In this document: in pieces, positions 12,601 through 21,690 of the stretch
Numbering within the stretch: position 1 is the first letter of the stretch
Layout: each line of letters starts with the position of its first letter
From: an uncultured Lachnospiraceae bacterium
GTDB taxonomy: Bacteria > Bacillota > Clostridia > Lachnospirales > Lachnospiraceae
Length of the DNA stretch: 64,000 nucleotides
Direction: 5' to 3'
NCBI GenBank assembly: GCA_900539175.1
Contig: UQAW01000007.1
Span: 19,060 to 83,059, forward strand
Translations under genes and position numbers: made by a program
Notes under the pieces: model-generated
Database searches by the model: none
Told to the model about the DNA's origin: nothing
Seen by the model: the letters and a program-made list of their open reading frames with translations, nothing else

Positions 12601-15600
12601 GATTCCTATCTGCGCCAGCCGTTCGGTAGAAATGCTGATTGGAATCTATGGAATCATAAAGGCGGGGGCAGCGTATCTTCCAGTGAGTGAAGAACTTCCA
12701 GAAGCTCGTATCGAGTACATGCTTAATGATTGTAAAGCAGGCATTATTGTCCTTTCAAAAAAGGAGAAAGAGAAGTTCTTCGGATATTCCTGCATTTATT
12801 TAGAAGAATTCCGAAACCTGCCAAAACCAACAGAGCCTATGGTATATGAGGCAGTGACCCCAGATGATTTAGCGTACGTCATTTATACATCAGGTTCAAC
12901 AGGCAATCCCAAAGGTGTAAAGGTAAAGCATCAGTCAGTGATTAACAGGATTAATTGGATGAATAAACAGTTCCCAATTAAAGCAGATGATGTGATTATG
13001 CAAAAAACAACATATGCATTTGATGTATCTGTCTGGGAGATATTCTGGTGGGCGTATTCAGGGGCCAGTGTATACCTTTCAGAACCAGGGGATGAAAAAA
13101 GACCGGAAGAATTGGTGAATAAGATAGAGCAGTTTGGGGTAACGGTAATTCATTTTGTGCCGACTATGTTTTGCATGTTTCTGGATTATGTTGCCCATTT
13201 CAAAGTAATAGAAAAGCTAAAAAGCTTAAGGTACATCTTTTTAAGTGGAGAAGAATTGCCAGCGGACTATGTAAACCGTTTTTATGGATTGACCAATGGA
13301 ATTCTAGAAACGAAGCTGGTGAATCTGTATGGACCAACCGAAGCTACAGTGGACGTTACGTATTTTGAGTGCGACAGAAATACGGATTATGAACACATTC
13401 CAATTGGTAAACCAATTGATAATACCTATCTGTACATTTTGGATAAGGAAAGAAAGGTACAGCCAATTGGAGTAAGCGGTGAGCTTTACATTGCAGGAGA
13501 CGGAGTAGCGGAAGGATATCTGAATAAACCAGAGCTTACCAAGGAGCGTTTTGTGGATAATCCATTCCAGACCAGCCGTAAAATGTATAAGACAGGTGAC
13601 TTATGCAGATGGGAAGAGGATGGCAATATCCAATACTTAGGAAGGCTTGACCATCAGGTAAAAATCAGGGGTTGCCGTATTGAGCGTGGCGAGATTGAAA
13701 AAGTACTGCTTCAGTATGAAAACATAAAAGATGCCGTTGTAATCGACAAAATGGGAAAAGACAGGATTATGTTTTTATGTGCCTATGTTGTCAGCGATAA
13801 GGAGCCAAAGACAGACGAAATAAAAGCATTTTTAAGAAAATACCTCCCTGAATATATGGTGCCATCTTATATTGTAGTAAGAAAAGAATTTCCAATGCTT
13901 CCAAATGGTAAAGTAAATCTTGCGAAGCTGAAAAAAATCGATATTTATGAGAAACCGGCAAAGATAAAGAAACCTATTAACCAGACAGAAAACCAGATTC
14001 ATACGTTGTGGGCAGAGGTATTAGAGCAGAATCCTGAAAATATCAGTACGGATGATAATTTCTTCGACATCGGCGGGAATTCCATCAGGCTTATGTCCTT
14101 GTGTATGGCGCTAAATGTAAATGGATGGAATACAGTAACAGTGGCACAGCTATTTTCTTATCCGACTATTCATGCAATGGCACTTTTCCTGGATGGCATA
14201 AAGAATGTTGCGGATACAGGTAAAAAAGAATATAAAAAGGAAGAAATAATAGAAGTAAAACAGGAAAATGCAATTCAGGCGGAAACGGATATTGCCGTGA
14301 TTGGTTTATCGGCACGTTTTCCAGAGGCAGGAGACTACCATGCTTTCTGGGAAGAATTGCAGAACGGAAAGGATTTTATTACAGACATACCGAAGGAAAG
14401 AAAAAGGGATGTTATCAATTATTTTGAATCAAAGAACGAACCAGTAGAGAAACTAGCGTGGAAGAAGCTGTCTTATCTTCGGCATATTGACCAGTTTGAT
14501 TATTCGTTCTTTCACATATCACCCAAGGAAGCAGCGTTAATGGATCCGAATCAGCGTATTTTCCTTGAGACCGCTTATGAGGCAATCGAAGACGCAGGAT
14601 ATGGTGGAGACAGCTTGTACGGAAGCAATACCGGAGTATACGTAGGCTTTAGCGGAGATGCACTGTACAAGAACTTTATTCCAGAGGTTAGTAAAGAGGC
14701 GGCATCTATGGCATTAGCGGGTAATATTGATTCAATGCTTCCAAGCCGTATCTCGTATTTTATGAATTTTCATGGGCCAGCGGTTATGGTCAATACGGCA
14801 TGCTCATCCTCTTTGGCAGCAATACATTATGCATGTAAGGCATTGCAGGAAAATGAATGCGGGACTGCACTTGTGGGAAGTGTAAAACTGTGTCTTCTGC
14901 CAGTAGAAAACAGCTTCTCCTTTGGAATAGAATCTTCTACTGCAAGAACGTGTTCATTTGATGAGTATTCAGATGGTACTGGGGGAGGAGAAGGGGCGGC
15001 AGCCGTGCTCTTAAAGCCGCTTAGCCAAGCTGTAAAAGATGGAGATTCCATCTACGCAGTTATCAAGGGAAGTTCGTTGAACCAGGATGGACGTTCTGTT
15101 GGAATTGTGGCACCTAATCCAGAAGCGCAAAAACAGGTGATTCTGGATGCATGGAGAGCATCTGGTGTTGATCCAGAAACCATTTCCTATATCGAAGCAC
15201 ATGGTTCGGGAACAAAATTAGGAGACCCCATAGAGATTGAAGGAATTACAGCAGCATTCCGCCAATATACCAACAGAAAGCAGTTTTGCGCAGTCAGCTC
15301 AGTAAAATCAAACCTGGGACATCTCGACCATGCTGCGGGAATGGCTGGATTTGTGAAAGCAGTCTTATCTGTATATTACGGAAAACTGGTTCCGTCCTTG
15401 CATTTTTCAGAACCAAACAGGCAGATACCATTTCGTAAATCACCAGTCTATATCAATGACCGTTTAAAGGATTGGAAGTGTGACGGGCAGAAAAGAAGAT
15501 GCGGAGTCAGCTCCATGGGCCTTAGCGGAACTAACTGCCACATTGTTTTGGAGCAGGCGCCAGAGTTAAACAAAATTGACAAAATAGAAACAAAGCCATT

Positions 15601-18600
15601 CATTTTCACTATGGCTGCAAAAAGTAAAAATTCACTGCAGAGACTGTTAAATACATATATTCAATATTTAGAACAGAAGGAAGTAGAGCTTCAAAATGTA
15701 TGTTACACCCAAGCGTTAGGAAGGGGACACTATCAGTACAGAATAGCCTGTGTAGTAAACAGCCAGCAGCAGCTTCTGGAAAAACTGAAGGCATTCGTGG
15801 AAGCTGGATTGGGAAAGGATGGAACGGAAGGCTTCTATAGGGAATACAGGGGTGTGTATGGACAAGGGAATGACAAGGGATCGTATACAAAACAAGAATT
15901 AGAGGACATAACCAGAGAAGCAGGTCGGCTTGTAGAACAAGTCAGACAAGAGGATATGTCTAAGGAAGATGATTTAGAAACCCTCTGCAGGTTATATGTG
16001 CAAGGAGCGGCTGTTGACTGGAATGGATTCTATGAAGGCATAGACGCAAAAAGGATTTCCCTTCCGTGCTACGCATTTGAACGCAATCGATGCTGGGTAG
16101 AAGCCTATACGAAAAAAGCAGGATATTACAAAGAGGATAATGAGGTTTATTATCAGACAAAGTGGAAGAAGCAGGAGCTGCCAGAGAAGAATGATAGGGC
16201 AAAACGACTTGCAGTCATCATGAGACCATCGGATTTAGAAATGGAGCTGGGGGATATACTTGATAAGTATTCGGATTGTACAGTACGGATGATACTAGGT
16301 GGACAGTATCAGAAAATCAGTGAAAACGAATATTATATCCGTTCAGTAGCAGAAGATTTCCAGAAGATATTAGAAGAACATAAATTAGACAAGGTGATAC
16401 TGAGCATGGCGCTCTCTCTGGAAAGAGAGGATGGCGACACAGAGTCATTAGAGAAGTATAGGGCTTACCTTACTAAGAATTTGTTTGTGCTTAATCAAGC
16501 ATTAAAGAAAAGTGCAGTTCAGGCAGAGGTCATACTGCTATCTAGGTGCAGTACCCGAGTAGAGGGAACAGAAGCAATAATCTATCCAGAATGCTCTGTA
16601 TTGGAGGCGTTTGGAAAGGTAATGCCTCTTGAGAATCCGGCAATCCGTGCAAGATTTATTGACGTAGACGATAACACGGAACTTAATCTAGTTGCAGGAG
16701 AAATCTGCTCAGAAAGAAAATGGTTTAAGACCGTTTATCGAAACCAAAACCGTTACTGTGCATTTCTTCATGAAGTAGAGAAACCAGAAAAAGCGGAGCA
16801 GCGTATCAGAGAAGGTGATGTATATGTTATTACGGGAGGGCTTGGCGACTTAGGTCTGGAAACGGCACTGAATCTTGTAACAGAGCATCAGGTAACAGTA
16901 GTGCTGCTCGGACGTAGCGCATTCCCAGAGAAATGCAGATGGAATAATATCCTGATAGAAGGGAAAGACGATGCGTTATGTCATAAGGTGAAAATGCTGC
17001 AAAAAATGCAGTACGGAAGAGGAAAAGTCATAATCAGGCAGGCGGATGTTGCAGATTCCATGCAGATAAGAGGAATCTTAAAGGGAATATACGAGGAATA
17101 CCATCGAATAGATGGAATATTCCATTATGCAGGTGTTAATAGCGGGCAGACCGGGAAACTTCTATGGGAACAGCGTTTGAGCGATTTTGAGGAAGAACTG
17201 AAGGCAAAGGTAAAAGGAACTTTAATTCTCTATGAAGAAGCAGAACGATACAATCCACAATTCCTGATTGCATTTTCCTCGCCAGTTTCCCTGATTGGAG
17301 GAGTTGGAGCTGGTTCCTATACCGCATCCAATTTGTTTCTGGATGCATTTGCAGATAGCACGGTGAACAGAACGTTCAAGTTACAGACAATTGCCTGGGC
17401 GCCTTGGGCAAGGACAGCAGAAAAGCTGGGAGAATATTTTAAATCTAAAAAACAGCTTTTCAAGATAATACAGACAGAACAGATGTTACATGTATTAGAA
17501 ACCATGATTGCCTCCCATGAGACAAGTGTAATCTTTGGAGAAATCAATTTTGAGTGTGAATTATTCCAGATATACAACCAACTTCCATTTCGATTAAGCA
17601 GTACATTAGAGCGTAAGCTTAAGACAGAAACAAGGGGACATGAAAGAAAGCGGCAGATCCGAGCCAAAGGACGAAGCGAAAATGATTATACGGAGACGGA
17701 ATTAGAAGTGGTTCAGTATTTTGGTAAGATGCTAGGATACGATGAGATCAATATCCATGATAATTATTTTGAATTAGGCGGAGACTCTGTCAGTGGGGCG
17801 AAGATAGTGAATTCCCTGAACGAAACCAGAAATGGAATCTTAAATACCACAGATCTTTTTACCAATCTTACCGTATATGAATTTGCGAAAAGGATTGAGG
17901 AAAAGATGCAGGTCGAGGATGCCAAAACTGGATACAGTACCTTGGAAGTACAGGAAGAACAGAATGAAAGCATACTAGAATTATCGTATGCCCAGCGAAG
18001 AATCTATATTCAATGCAGCATGATGGATTGTAAATTAAGCTACAACATACCAGTGTGTTATGACATAGAAGGCAGTATATCCATTGATAAACTAGAGACT
18101 GCAATGAATCAGATGATTGCGCGCCATCAGATATTTAGAACCACATTTGAAATACGGGAAAGCGGGCCCGTGCAGGTGATTCATGATCACTACCGGCTTC
18201 AGTTTGAGCGAATTAGTTGTAAGGAAGAGGAGGCCGATGAAACGGTTTTAAGTCTCGTTCAGCCATTCCAGCTTGATAAACTTCCTCTGGTCCGTGCAGC
18301 GGTTGTGGAAATCAGTTCTGACAGACATTTGTTGTTTTTAGATCAGCACCATATCATATCAGATGGTTTTTCACTCAATCTCGTGATGGAGGAATTATTA
18401 TTTGCGTACTTAGATAAAGAATTGCCAAAACCAGTGCAGTATTCTAGCTTCACGAAGTGGCAGAATGCAATGCGCCAGACTGCACGCTATGAAGAACAGA
18501 AGAATTTCTGGGAAACCATGCTGAAAGGATTAATGCCCAAAACAGCATTGCCTTATGATTATAGCGATAAACTAGAACAGGCATTTGAAGGAGGAACATA

Positions 18601-19327
18601 CCGGAAGCAGCTAGGAGAAGAATTGACCGGGCAGGTGCTGCGTTTGGCAGTACAATTAAGAACTTCAGACTATATCTTCCTGCTTGCCGCCTTTTACGTT
18701 CTTCTATATAAAAATACAGGTTCTCGGGACATTACTATTCTTACCCCTGTTCTGGGAAGGGGTAAAAAGGAATTTGAATATGTAATGGGTAATTGTATTA
18801 ATCTTCTCCCATTAAGAAATTATCCGAAAGCAGAAATTAGCTTTGCCGAATTCCTTCAGGATGTAAGGGATAGAAGTTTGTCCTGCTTTGGCAATGAAAA
18901 TGTTCAATTTGATGATATACTGGGACTTCCAGAAGTGGATCAGAGGGTGAATATGTTTTCGCAATTCAATATCATGTTTGTTAAAAATGATGTAGAAAAA
19001 TTGAAAGGTCAAGTAAAAGAAATGACTATAAAGGAGCATAATATTCCTAATAAAACTGCAAAATATGATTTATCTCTGGAAGTGAAATCGGCTAAGAATA
19101 TTGGCCTTGCATTTGAGTATGCCAGTAGTCGATTTAAGCCGGAGACAATAGAAAAACTGGCTTTACAATACATAGATATCATTAGACAGGTGGCTGCCAG
19201 CCCAGATATGAAAATAGCAGATATACAGAGGCTTAAACAAGATAACAGTAAGAAAAAGAAGAAGTTAATAAGCCTGCTGGAAAATCTTAAGAATGATATT
19301 TCTGATATGGGAGGTAAGGACGCCTGA
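6671..19327 (+). CDS. Giant PKS/NRPS: KS-DH-KR-ACP-C-A[Ser]-PCP-KS-KR-ACP-C
   Basis: About 4,218 residues. I chose the ATG at 6671 because AAGGTGA lies 5 nt upstream; a GTG at 6662 is the alternative. Domains by residue: KS 30-455 (TACSSS, HGTGT, NLGH), DH 640-880 (EHSINGKNLFPG; second motif LLDNGIN with Asn where Gln or His is usual), KR 1110-1320, ACP 1385-1460 (GGDS), C 1485-1915 (HHLITDG), A 1920-2430, PCP 2440-2515 (GGNS), KS 2540-2965 (TACSSS, HGSGT, NLGH), KR 3380-3590, ACP 3670-3745 (GGDS), C 3770-4195 (HHIISDG). The A pocket reads D-V-W-H-F-S-L-V-D-K, a serine code. There is no GHSxG acyltransferase motif anywhere, so malonyl is loaded in trans. The protein ends just after a C domain whose partner A domain opens the next gene, so one NRPS module is split across two polypeptides. 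Confidence 0.95.
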   Translation: MKEQISELNIRKIMDSAAGKAKRIEQDLIKDIAVIGIGIRFPGADNVDEFWNNIAHKRDCIGELSDIRKNDVRAYMECKESDKEIVFRKGAYLDDISHFDYSAFHIAPKEAELMDPNQRVFLETAWQAIEDAGYTERIKGSLTGVYAGYSGSALDSYAAIISEYDQGVLDIAFAANLPSVLAGRLSYLLDLKGGSMVIDTACSSSLVAVHNACKAIQHRECEMAIAGGCKITLFPLEHQGKIGIESSDGKTHTFDNQSDGTGEGEGAAAILLKPYEKAKKDGDYIYAVIKGSAVNQDGHSIGLTAPNGQAQQEVIRKAWKDAGVPPDTISYVEVHGTGTSLGDPIEVDALSKAFSSQTSRKQFCAVSAVKTNLGHQDTVSGIAGLVKAILALNNKKLPPFAHFNTPNQKIDFTASPVYICDRLMDWEVDGVRRCGVSSFGLNGTNCHMVLEEALYNPCGAEKEGLKNPCYHALLLSAKNKEFMKQTLQREREFLAEQTHIQLEEFLYSHHTGKIHLPWRLAIVFNEVKDLCEKIDKLLYLDMQAIEDTFFQTAEEKTDRIEYLREWNQDKEKILELSRRYVEGYRVDWDKYYQSSAVKRCRIPLYPLDRKYCWVKNRQQADQKLLGMKTADYQGICIYQRTFQVKDHWVLKEHSINGKNLFPGASLIEMAAELGYQLYPGGIVCLQKFMLLEPFFVDRQEKKTVQVIAEKKDGYYAVSILGKGTEDSWVKYAECQLYREEMLEREKLEINWERDDDVENIKISNTERFVDAGDRWNNINSVKIEENDCFVQLKLAERYEDEARYYYMHPALLDNGINAALHLESDGNFLPFYFEKIYIAGTLGNQIQSSIHMVSRDKEQGLLSYRIKMADRQGNVKVFIEDYVARRMDKNSLEKRDSAMFHEVKWQAQEQLELTEKNAGSDVILLKDETELGRKVKMAFEQAGYSVKTCLMAEGKIESRLQGLLMNQKPFSRINLVLAVPDSRENTEIDNADQIQQEFMEQIHWIKLLMREYINLKFRCFVVTESACSVMENEKGGNLIGAMLAAFFQVVNQESSNMTGKCLDFDSNTSLQYLVSELEQGEGDKEDSFIAYRRNVRYKQIIKDVPVNHFSDKQTVIEKDGVAIVAGGIGGIGLEICKRIADLQNGTICIIGKTPLEENKSDKNVKQKLKTLTGFGAKVVYYSCDIAEKEALEQVFQNIAEQFGKVQLVLNMTGVSGNGYVQYKQDSEMVNVIGPKVKGTSNLYELCKKHQIGTLLLWSSISSFLGGPGQSDYAAANAYMDALAMNQREVGTKIISVDWSRWENIGMAKGIEGRDELFYPVTGEEGVKAFEKILAYKGARLVVGRINKEHAYFRKHFSKEMNKIRLDSSHELQDAQEAVRLTGRKDKNYTKLEKQLALIWGQTLGLTEIDVYDSIYNQGGDSILATRIVNAAKEKYHITISISEIFKYASIDKLANYLEQKEVAASEVKEIKENAQTIRTESQYYPLSVEQKRIYFLHQLSELKTVYNLPFHTVLPKMLKPDYLHKAIEILGERHLVLRTVFLSRNGVIMQKVLDRLDLEIECVKLQDEDQDRALELLFQRENEFIFDLSKPLIRVMLIELNDQSCCLYLNLHHLITDGWSTRILLQELYQIYTCQEQGKEVTLQELPLTYFDWIQERENWLQTGQAKEMEQYWLKELEAPLPVLELPSDFKRPRVQQYQGNYVLGFLDEEVTRKVKKLAEFSHTTLHVVMMSVYFVLLQKLTGNKDIIVGFPMTLRSGRELEQVVGLFVNTLCVRAELNPEDTFSAFIKYIKEKSYQAYEHNQYPFDELVMKINPERDLSRTPIFSTFFQFYDDIPQERAGISLYDFSLYCKHAGERIELRAEYSTGLFRKETAEKYLTYFCRLLDQVLDQTEAKLKDLSLMSTEEYHQVTCGFNQTEAAYNKEATLADLLSWDIKRAGNQIAVRTLDSQATYQQLENDSNQLARCLVDRGVQKGQVIPICASRSVEMLIGIYGIIKAGAAYLPVSEELPEARIEYMLNDCKAGIIVLSKKEKEKFFGYSCIYLEEFRNLPKPTEPMVYEAVTPDDLAYVIYTSGSTGNPKGVKVKHQSVINRINWMNKQFPIKADDVIMQKTTYAFDVSVWEIFWWAYSGASVYLSEPGDEKRPEELVNKIEQFGVTVIHFVPTMFCMFLDYVAHFKVIEKLKSLRYIFLSGEELPADYVNRFYGLTNGILETKLVNLYGPTEATVDVTYFECDRNTDYEHIPIGKPIDNTYLYILDKERKVQPIGVSGELYIAGDGVAEGYLNKPELTKERFVDNPFQTSRKMYKTGDLCRWEEDGNIQYLGRLDHQVKIRGCRIERGEIEKVLLQYENIKDAVVIDKMGKDRIMFLCAYVVSDKEPKTDEIKAFLRKYLPEYMVPSYIVVRKEFPMLPNGKVNLAKLKKIDIYEKPAKIKKPINQTENQIHTLWAEVLEQNPENISTDDNFFDIGGNSIRLMSLCMALNVNGWNTVTVAQLFSYPTIHAMALFLDGIKNVADTGKKEYKKEEIIEVKQENAIQAETDIAVIGLSARFPEAGDYHAFWEELQNGKDFITDIPKERKRDVINYFESKNEPVEKLAWKKLSYLRHIDQFDYSFFHISPKEAALMDPNQRIFLETAYEAIEDAGYGGDSLYGSNTGVYVGFSGDALYKNFIPEVSKEAASMALAGNIDSMLPSRISYFMNFHGPAVMVNTACSSSLAAIHYACKALQENECGTALVGSVKLCLLPVENSFSFGIESSTARTCSFDEYSDGTGGGEGAAAVLLKPLSQAVKDGDSIYAVIKGSSLNQDGRSVGIVAPNPEAQKQVILDAWRASGVDPETISYIEAHGSGTKLGDPIEIEGITAAFRQYTNRKQFCAVSSVKSNLGHLDHAAGMAGFVKAVLSVYYGKLVPSLHFSEPNRQIPFRKSPVYINDRLKDWKCDGQKRRCGVSSMGLSGTNCHIVLEQAPELNKIDKIETKPFIFTMAAKSKNSLQRLLNTYIQYLEQKEVELQNVCYTQALGRGHYQYRIACVVNSQQQLLEKLKAFVEAGLGKDGTEGFYREYRGVYGQGNDKGSYTKQELEDITREAGRLVEQVRQEDMSKEDDLETLCRLYVQGAAVDWNGFYEGIDAKRISLPCYAFERNRCWVEAYTKKAGYYKEDNEVYYQTKWKKQELPEKNDRAKRLAVIMRPSDLEMELGDILDKYSDCTVRMILGGQYQKISENEYYIRSVAEDFQKILEEHKLDKVILSMALSLEREDGDTESLEKYRAYLTKNLFVLNQALKKSAVQAEVILLSRCSTRVEGTEAIIYPECSVLEAFGKVMPLENPAIRARFIDVDDNTELNLVAGEICSERKWFKTVYRNQNRYCAFLHEVEKPEKAEQRIREGDVYVITGGLGDLGLETALNLVTEHQVTVVLLGRSAFPEKCRWNNILIEGKDDALCHKVKMLQKMQYGRGKVIIRQADVADSMQIRGILKGIYEEYHRIDGIFHYAGVNSGQTGKLLWEQRLSDFEEELKAKVKGTLILYEEAERYNPQFLIAFSSPVSLIGGVGAGSYTASNLFLDAFADSTVNRTFKLQTIAWAPWARTAEKLGEYFKSKKQLFKIIQTEQMLHVLETMIASHETSVIFGEINFECELFQIYNQLPFRLSSTLERKLKTETRGHERKRQIRAKGRSENDYTETELEVVQYFGKMLGYDEINIHDNYFELGGDSVSGAKIVNSLNETRNGILNTTDLFTNLTVYEFAKRIEEKMQVEDAKTGYSTLEVQEEQNESILELSYAQRRIYIQCSMMDCKLSYNIPVCYDIEGSISIDKLETAMNQMIARHQIFRTTFEIRESGPVQVIHDHYRLQFERISCKEEEADETVLSLVQPFQLDKLPLVRAAVVEISSDRHLLFLDQHHIISDGFSLNLVMEELLFAYLDKELPKPVQYSSFTKWQNAMRQTARYEEQKNFWETMLKGLMPKTALPYDYSDKLEQAFEGGTYRKQLGEELTGQVLRLAVQLRTSDYIFLLAAFYVLLYKNTGSRDITILTPVLGRGKKEFEYVMGNCINLLPLRNYPKAEISFAEFLQDVRDRSLSCFGNENVQFDDILGLPEVDQRVNMFSQFNIMFVKNDVEKLKGQVKEMTIKEHNIPNKTAKYDLSLEVKSAKNIGLAFEYASSRFKPETIEKLALQYIDIIRQVAASPDMKIADIQRLKQDNSKKKKKLISLLENLKNDISDMGGKDA

Positions 19328-19350
19328 TAAAACGCTAATGGAGAAAAAAT

Positions 19351-21675
19351 ATGCTTCAATATAAAATAAATGAGATGGTCAAGAGATATCCTGACAGTGT
19401 GGCATTGGTTTTTCAGGATAAGGAAATGACCTACGGTGAGCTTCATCAGAGAAGTAATGCAATCGCTTCTGAACTAAAGAAAGCTGGAGTAGGAAAAGGG
19501 GATATTGCAGCAGTTTTTGCAGAACGCTCGTTTCATATGATTGAAATTATTTTAGGAATCTGGAAAACCGGAGCGGCATTTCTCCCGATCGATATTGAGA
19601 TTCCAAAGGAACGAGTTCAATATATGTTGCATGAAAGTTCAGGAAAAGCAATCGTTGTAACAAACCAATCAACTGGTATTTGGGAAAAATACCAGCTAAA
19701 CTGCCCGCTTGTTATAGTAAATGTTGATCAAATAGAAAAACAGATAGTATTTGAACCTTTTGTAGAAGAGGAAGAGGATACGGCGTATGTCATATACACC
19801 TCTGGCACATCCGGAAAGCCAAAGGGTGTTATGGTCAGCAATGGAAACCTTAACAATTTTATAGATGCCATGGAAGTGGTTTTTCCGCACCTTACGGGAA
19901 AGAAAATGTTAAATATAACAACTATATCATTTGACATTTTCCTAATGGAAACCATTTTCCCGTTGACACAGGGGATGATGGTTGTGATTGCCGATGAACA
20001 GGAACAAATGATGCCTGAAAAGCTTGCAGGCTTGCTGAATAAGCAGAGAATAGACGTTATGCAGACGACGCCTTCCAGGTTAGAAATCCTATTAAGGAGT
20101 GGAGAATTCCGGGAGCATGTAAAGCAGCTTTCTGCTATCATGATTGGTGGGGAAGCGATGCCAAAGGCACTTGTGAAAAAGCTGGAAGCGTATACAGATG
20201 TTTTGATTTATAACATGTATGGACCGACAGAGGCAACAATCTGGAGTTCGGTAAAGAAAATTAAGGATTCCCAGAATATTACCATAGGAAAACCGCTCCT
20301 TAACACTGCATTTTACATATTAGACAAAGAAGGTAAAAGGATTGAGGATGCTGGGCAAGCAGGAGAATTGTGCATCAGTGGAAAAAGTGTTGCAAAGGGA
20401 TATTTAAATCTACCAGAGCAGACAAAAGAGAAATTTTTAATAGACCCATTTGAGGGAGAATGCAGGATGTATCGTACCGGAGACCTGGCAAGATATCTGG
20501 AAAATGGAGAGATAGAACTAATCGGAAGGATGGACGATCAGGTTAAAATAAATGGTTATCGTATTGAACTTGAAGAAATTGAATTCCATTTGGAAAAGCT
20601 TTCAGAAATCAAAGAGTGTAAGGTGGTGGCCAGAGATTCTGGAAGCGGAGTGAAATATCTGGCAGGATACTATGTTGCAAACCAGGTAATTAATGAACGG
20701 TATATCATGGAATACCTACATACAAAACTTCCAGAGTACATGGTACCACTTGTGTATGTAAAGCTCGAAAAATTCCCGTTATCGTTAAGTGGAAAGATGA
20801 ATGTGTCCTTGCTGCCTGACCCATTCGGGGTGACAAATGAAGAAAAAGAGGGACAAACTGCAGAACTTAAGGAGATCAAGGCGGCATTAATGGAGATTTG
20901 GCAGGAGATTCTGGATAATGAAAACCTTACAGAAAAGACGAATTTCTTTGCAGCAGGGGGAAATTCGCTTACTATTGGCATGATGCTCTCAAGAATCAAC
21001 GCAGTGTACCCTAGTTCCGTTGATTATGCGGATGTATTTTCACATCCATCAATCTCCATGCTGGCCAGTCTGATATTGGATTCAAAGCAGATACAGCAAA
21101 GCTTTGTAGTCAGTACCGTGGCACTTCAGGGAGAATACCTGGCAGATGGTGAAATACTGCAAAATAACACGGTTCTGAAAGCGGAAATAGAGGAAGATAA
21201 GGCAACGGTATTTAAAGCAGAGCTTGAAAAAGACGGATATCAGAAAGAAGAAGGCTTATTAGCTGCATTTCTTCTGCTCATGTACCAGATTGCTGAGAAT
21301 TCCGTTGTGGGCCTGACTCTGGTATGGAAAACAGCGGAACGGATGGAAGCATTTCGAATTAATCTCGAAGAGATGGAAGAGTTTTCAGAACTGATTGATT
21401 CTGCAAGAATTATACTGGAGAGTAAGGAAAAGAAGATTTACCATCAGGAAAATTGCAAATTTATCCGCGAAGAAAAAGAAATTTCTGTACTGTTTTCCTA
21501 TAATGGCAAGCTGAAGGATTGTGTGAAGGAACAGATGGACTGGGTATGTGATATCACCAGCTATGACGAAAAGATAAAAATTATATTTGAGTATAATCCT
21601 GAAAAAATATCTGGCAGAAAAATGATAAGCCTATTTCGCGCTTATCTGAATCTGCTTGATACAATCATAGAATAA
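19351..21675 (+). CDS. NRPS A[Gly]-PCP with terminal half-condensation domain
   Basis: 774 residues, starting 23 nt after the preceding gene. It has no condensation domain of its own at the N terminus and would pair with the C domain that ends the upstream protein. The A domain (1-490) has the ATP loop YTSGTSGKPKG and the YGPTEAT motif. The pocket reads D-I-M-Q-M-G-M-I-W-K by alignment, which closely resembles the glycine code DILQLGLIWK. The PCP (about 520-590) carries GGNS. Residues 600-774 have the strand/helix pattern of the C-terminal lobe of a condensation domain (LLAAFLLLMYQ near the start, then FEYNPEKIS near the end) but lack the HHxxxDG lobe. A similar tail ends the protein at 2-6652. 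Both tails are followed by a KS-first protein, so they may be docking elements. Confidence 0.92.
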   Translation: MLQYKINEMVKRYPDSVALVFQDKEMTYGELHQRSNAIASELKKAGVGKGDIAAVFAERSFHMIEIILGIWKTGAAFLPIDIEIPKERVQYMLHESSGKAIVVTNQSTGIWEKYQLNCPLVIVNVDQIEKQIVFEPFVEEEEDTAYVIYTSGTSGKPKGVMVSNGNLNNFIDAMEVVFPHLTGKKMLNITTISFDIFLMETIFPLTQGMMVVIADEQEQMMPEKLAGLLNKQRIDVMQTTPSRLEILLRSGEFREHVKQLSAIMIGGEAMPKALVKKLEAYTDVLIYNMYGPTEATIWSSVKKIKDSQNITIGKPLLNTAFYILDKEGKRIEDAGQAGELCISGKSVAKGYLNLPEQTKEKFLIDPFEGECRMYRTGDLARYLENGEIELIGRMDDQVKINGYRIELEEIEFHLEKLSEIKECKVVARDSGSGVKYLAGYYVANQVINERYIMEYLHTKLPEYMVPLVYVKLEKFPLSLSGKMNVSLLPDPFGVTNEEKEGQTAELKEIKAALMEIWQEILDNENLTEKTNFFAAGGNSLTIGMMLSRINAVYPSSVDYADVFSHPSISMLASLILDSKQIQQSFVVSTVALQGEYLADGEILQNNTVLKAEIEEDKATVFKAELEKDGYQKEEGLLAAFLLLMYQIAENSVVGLTLVWKTAERMEAFRINLEEMEEFSELIDSARIILESKEKKIYHQENCKFIREEKEISVLFSYNGKLKDCVKEQMDWVCDITSYDEKIKIIFEYNPEKISGRKMISLFRAYLNLLDTIIE

Positions 21676-21690
21676 AATGGAGGAATGCAC

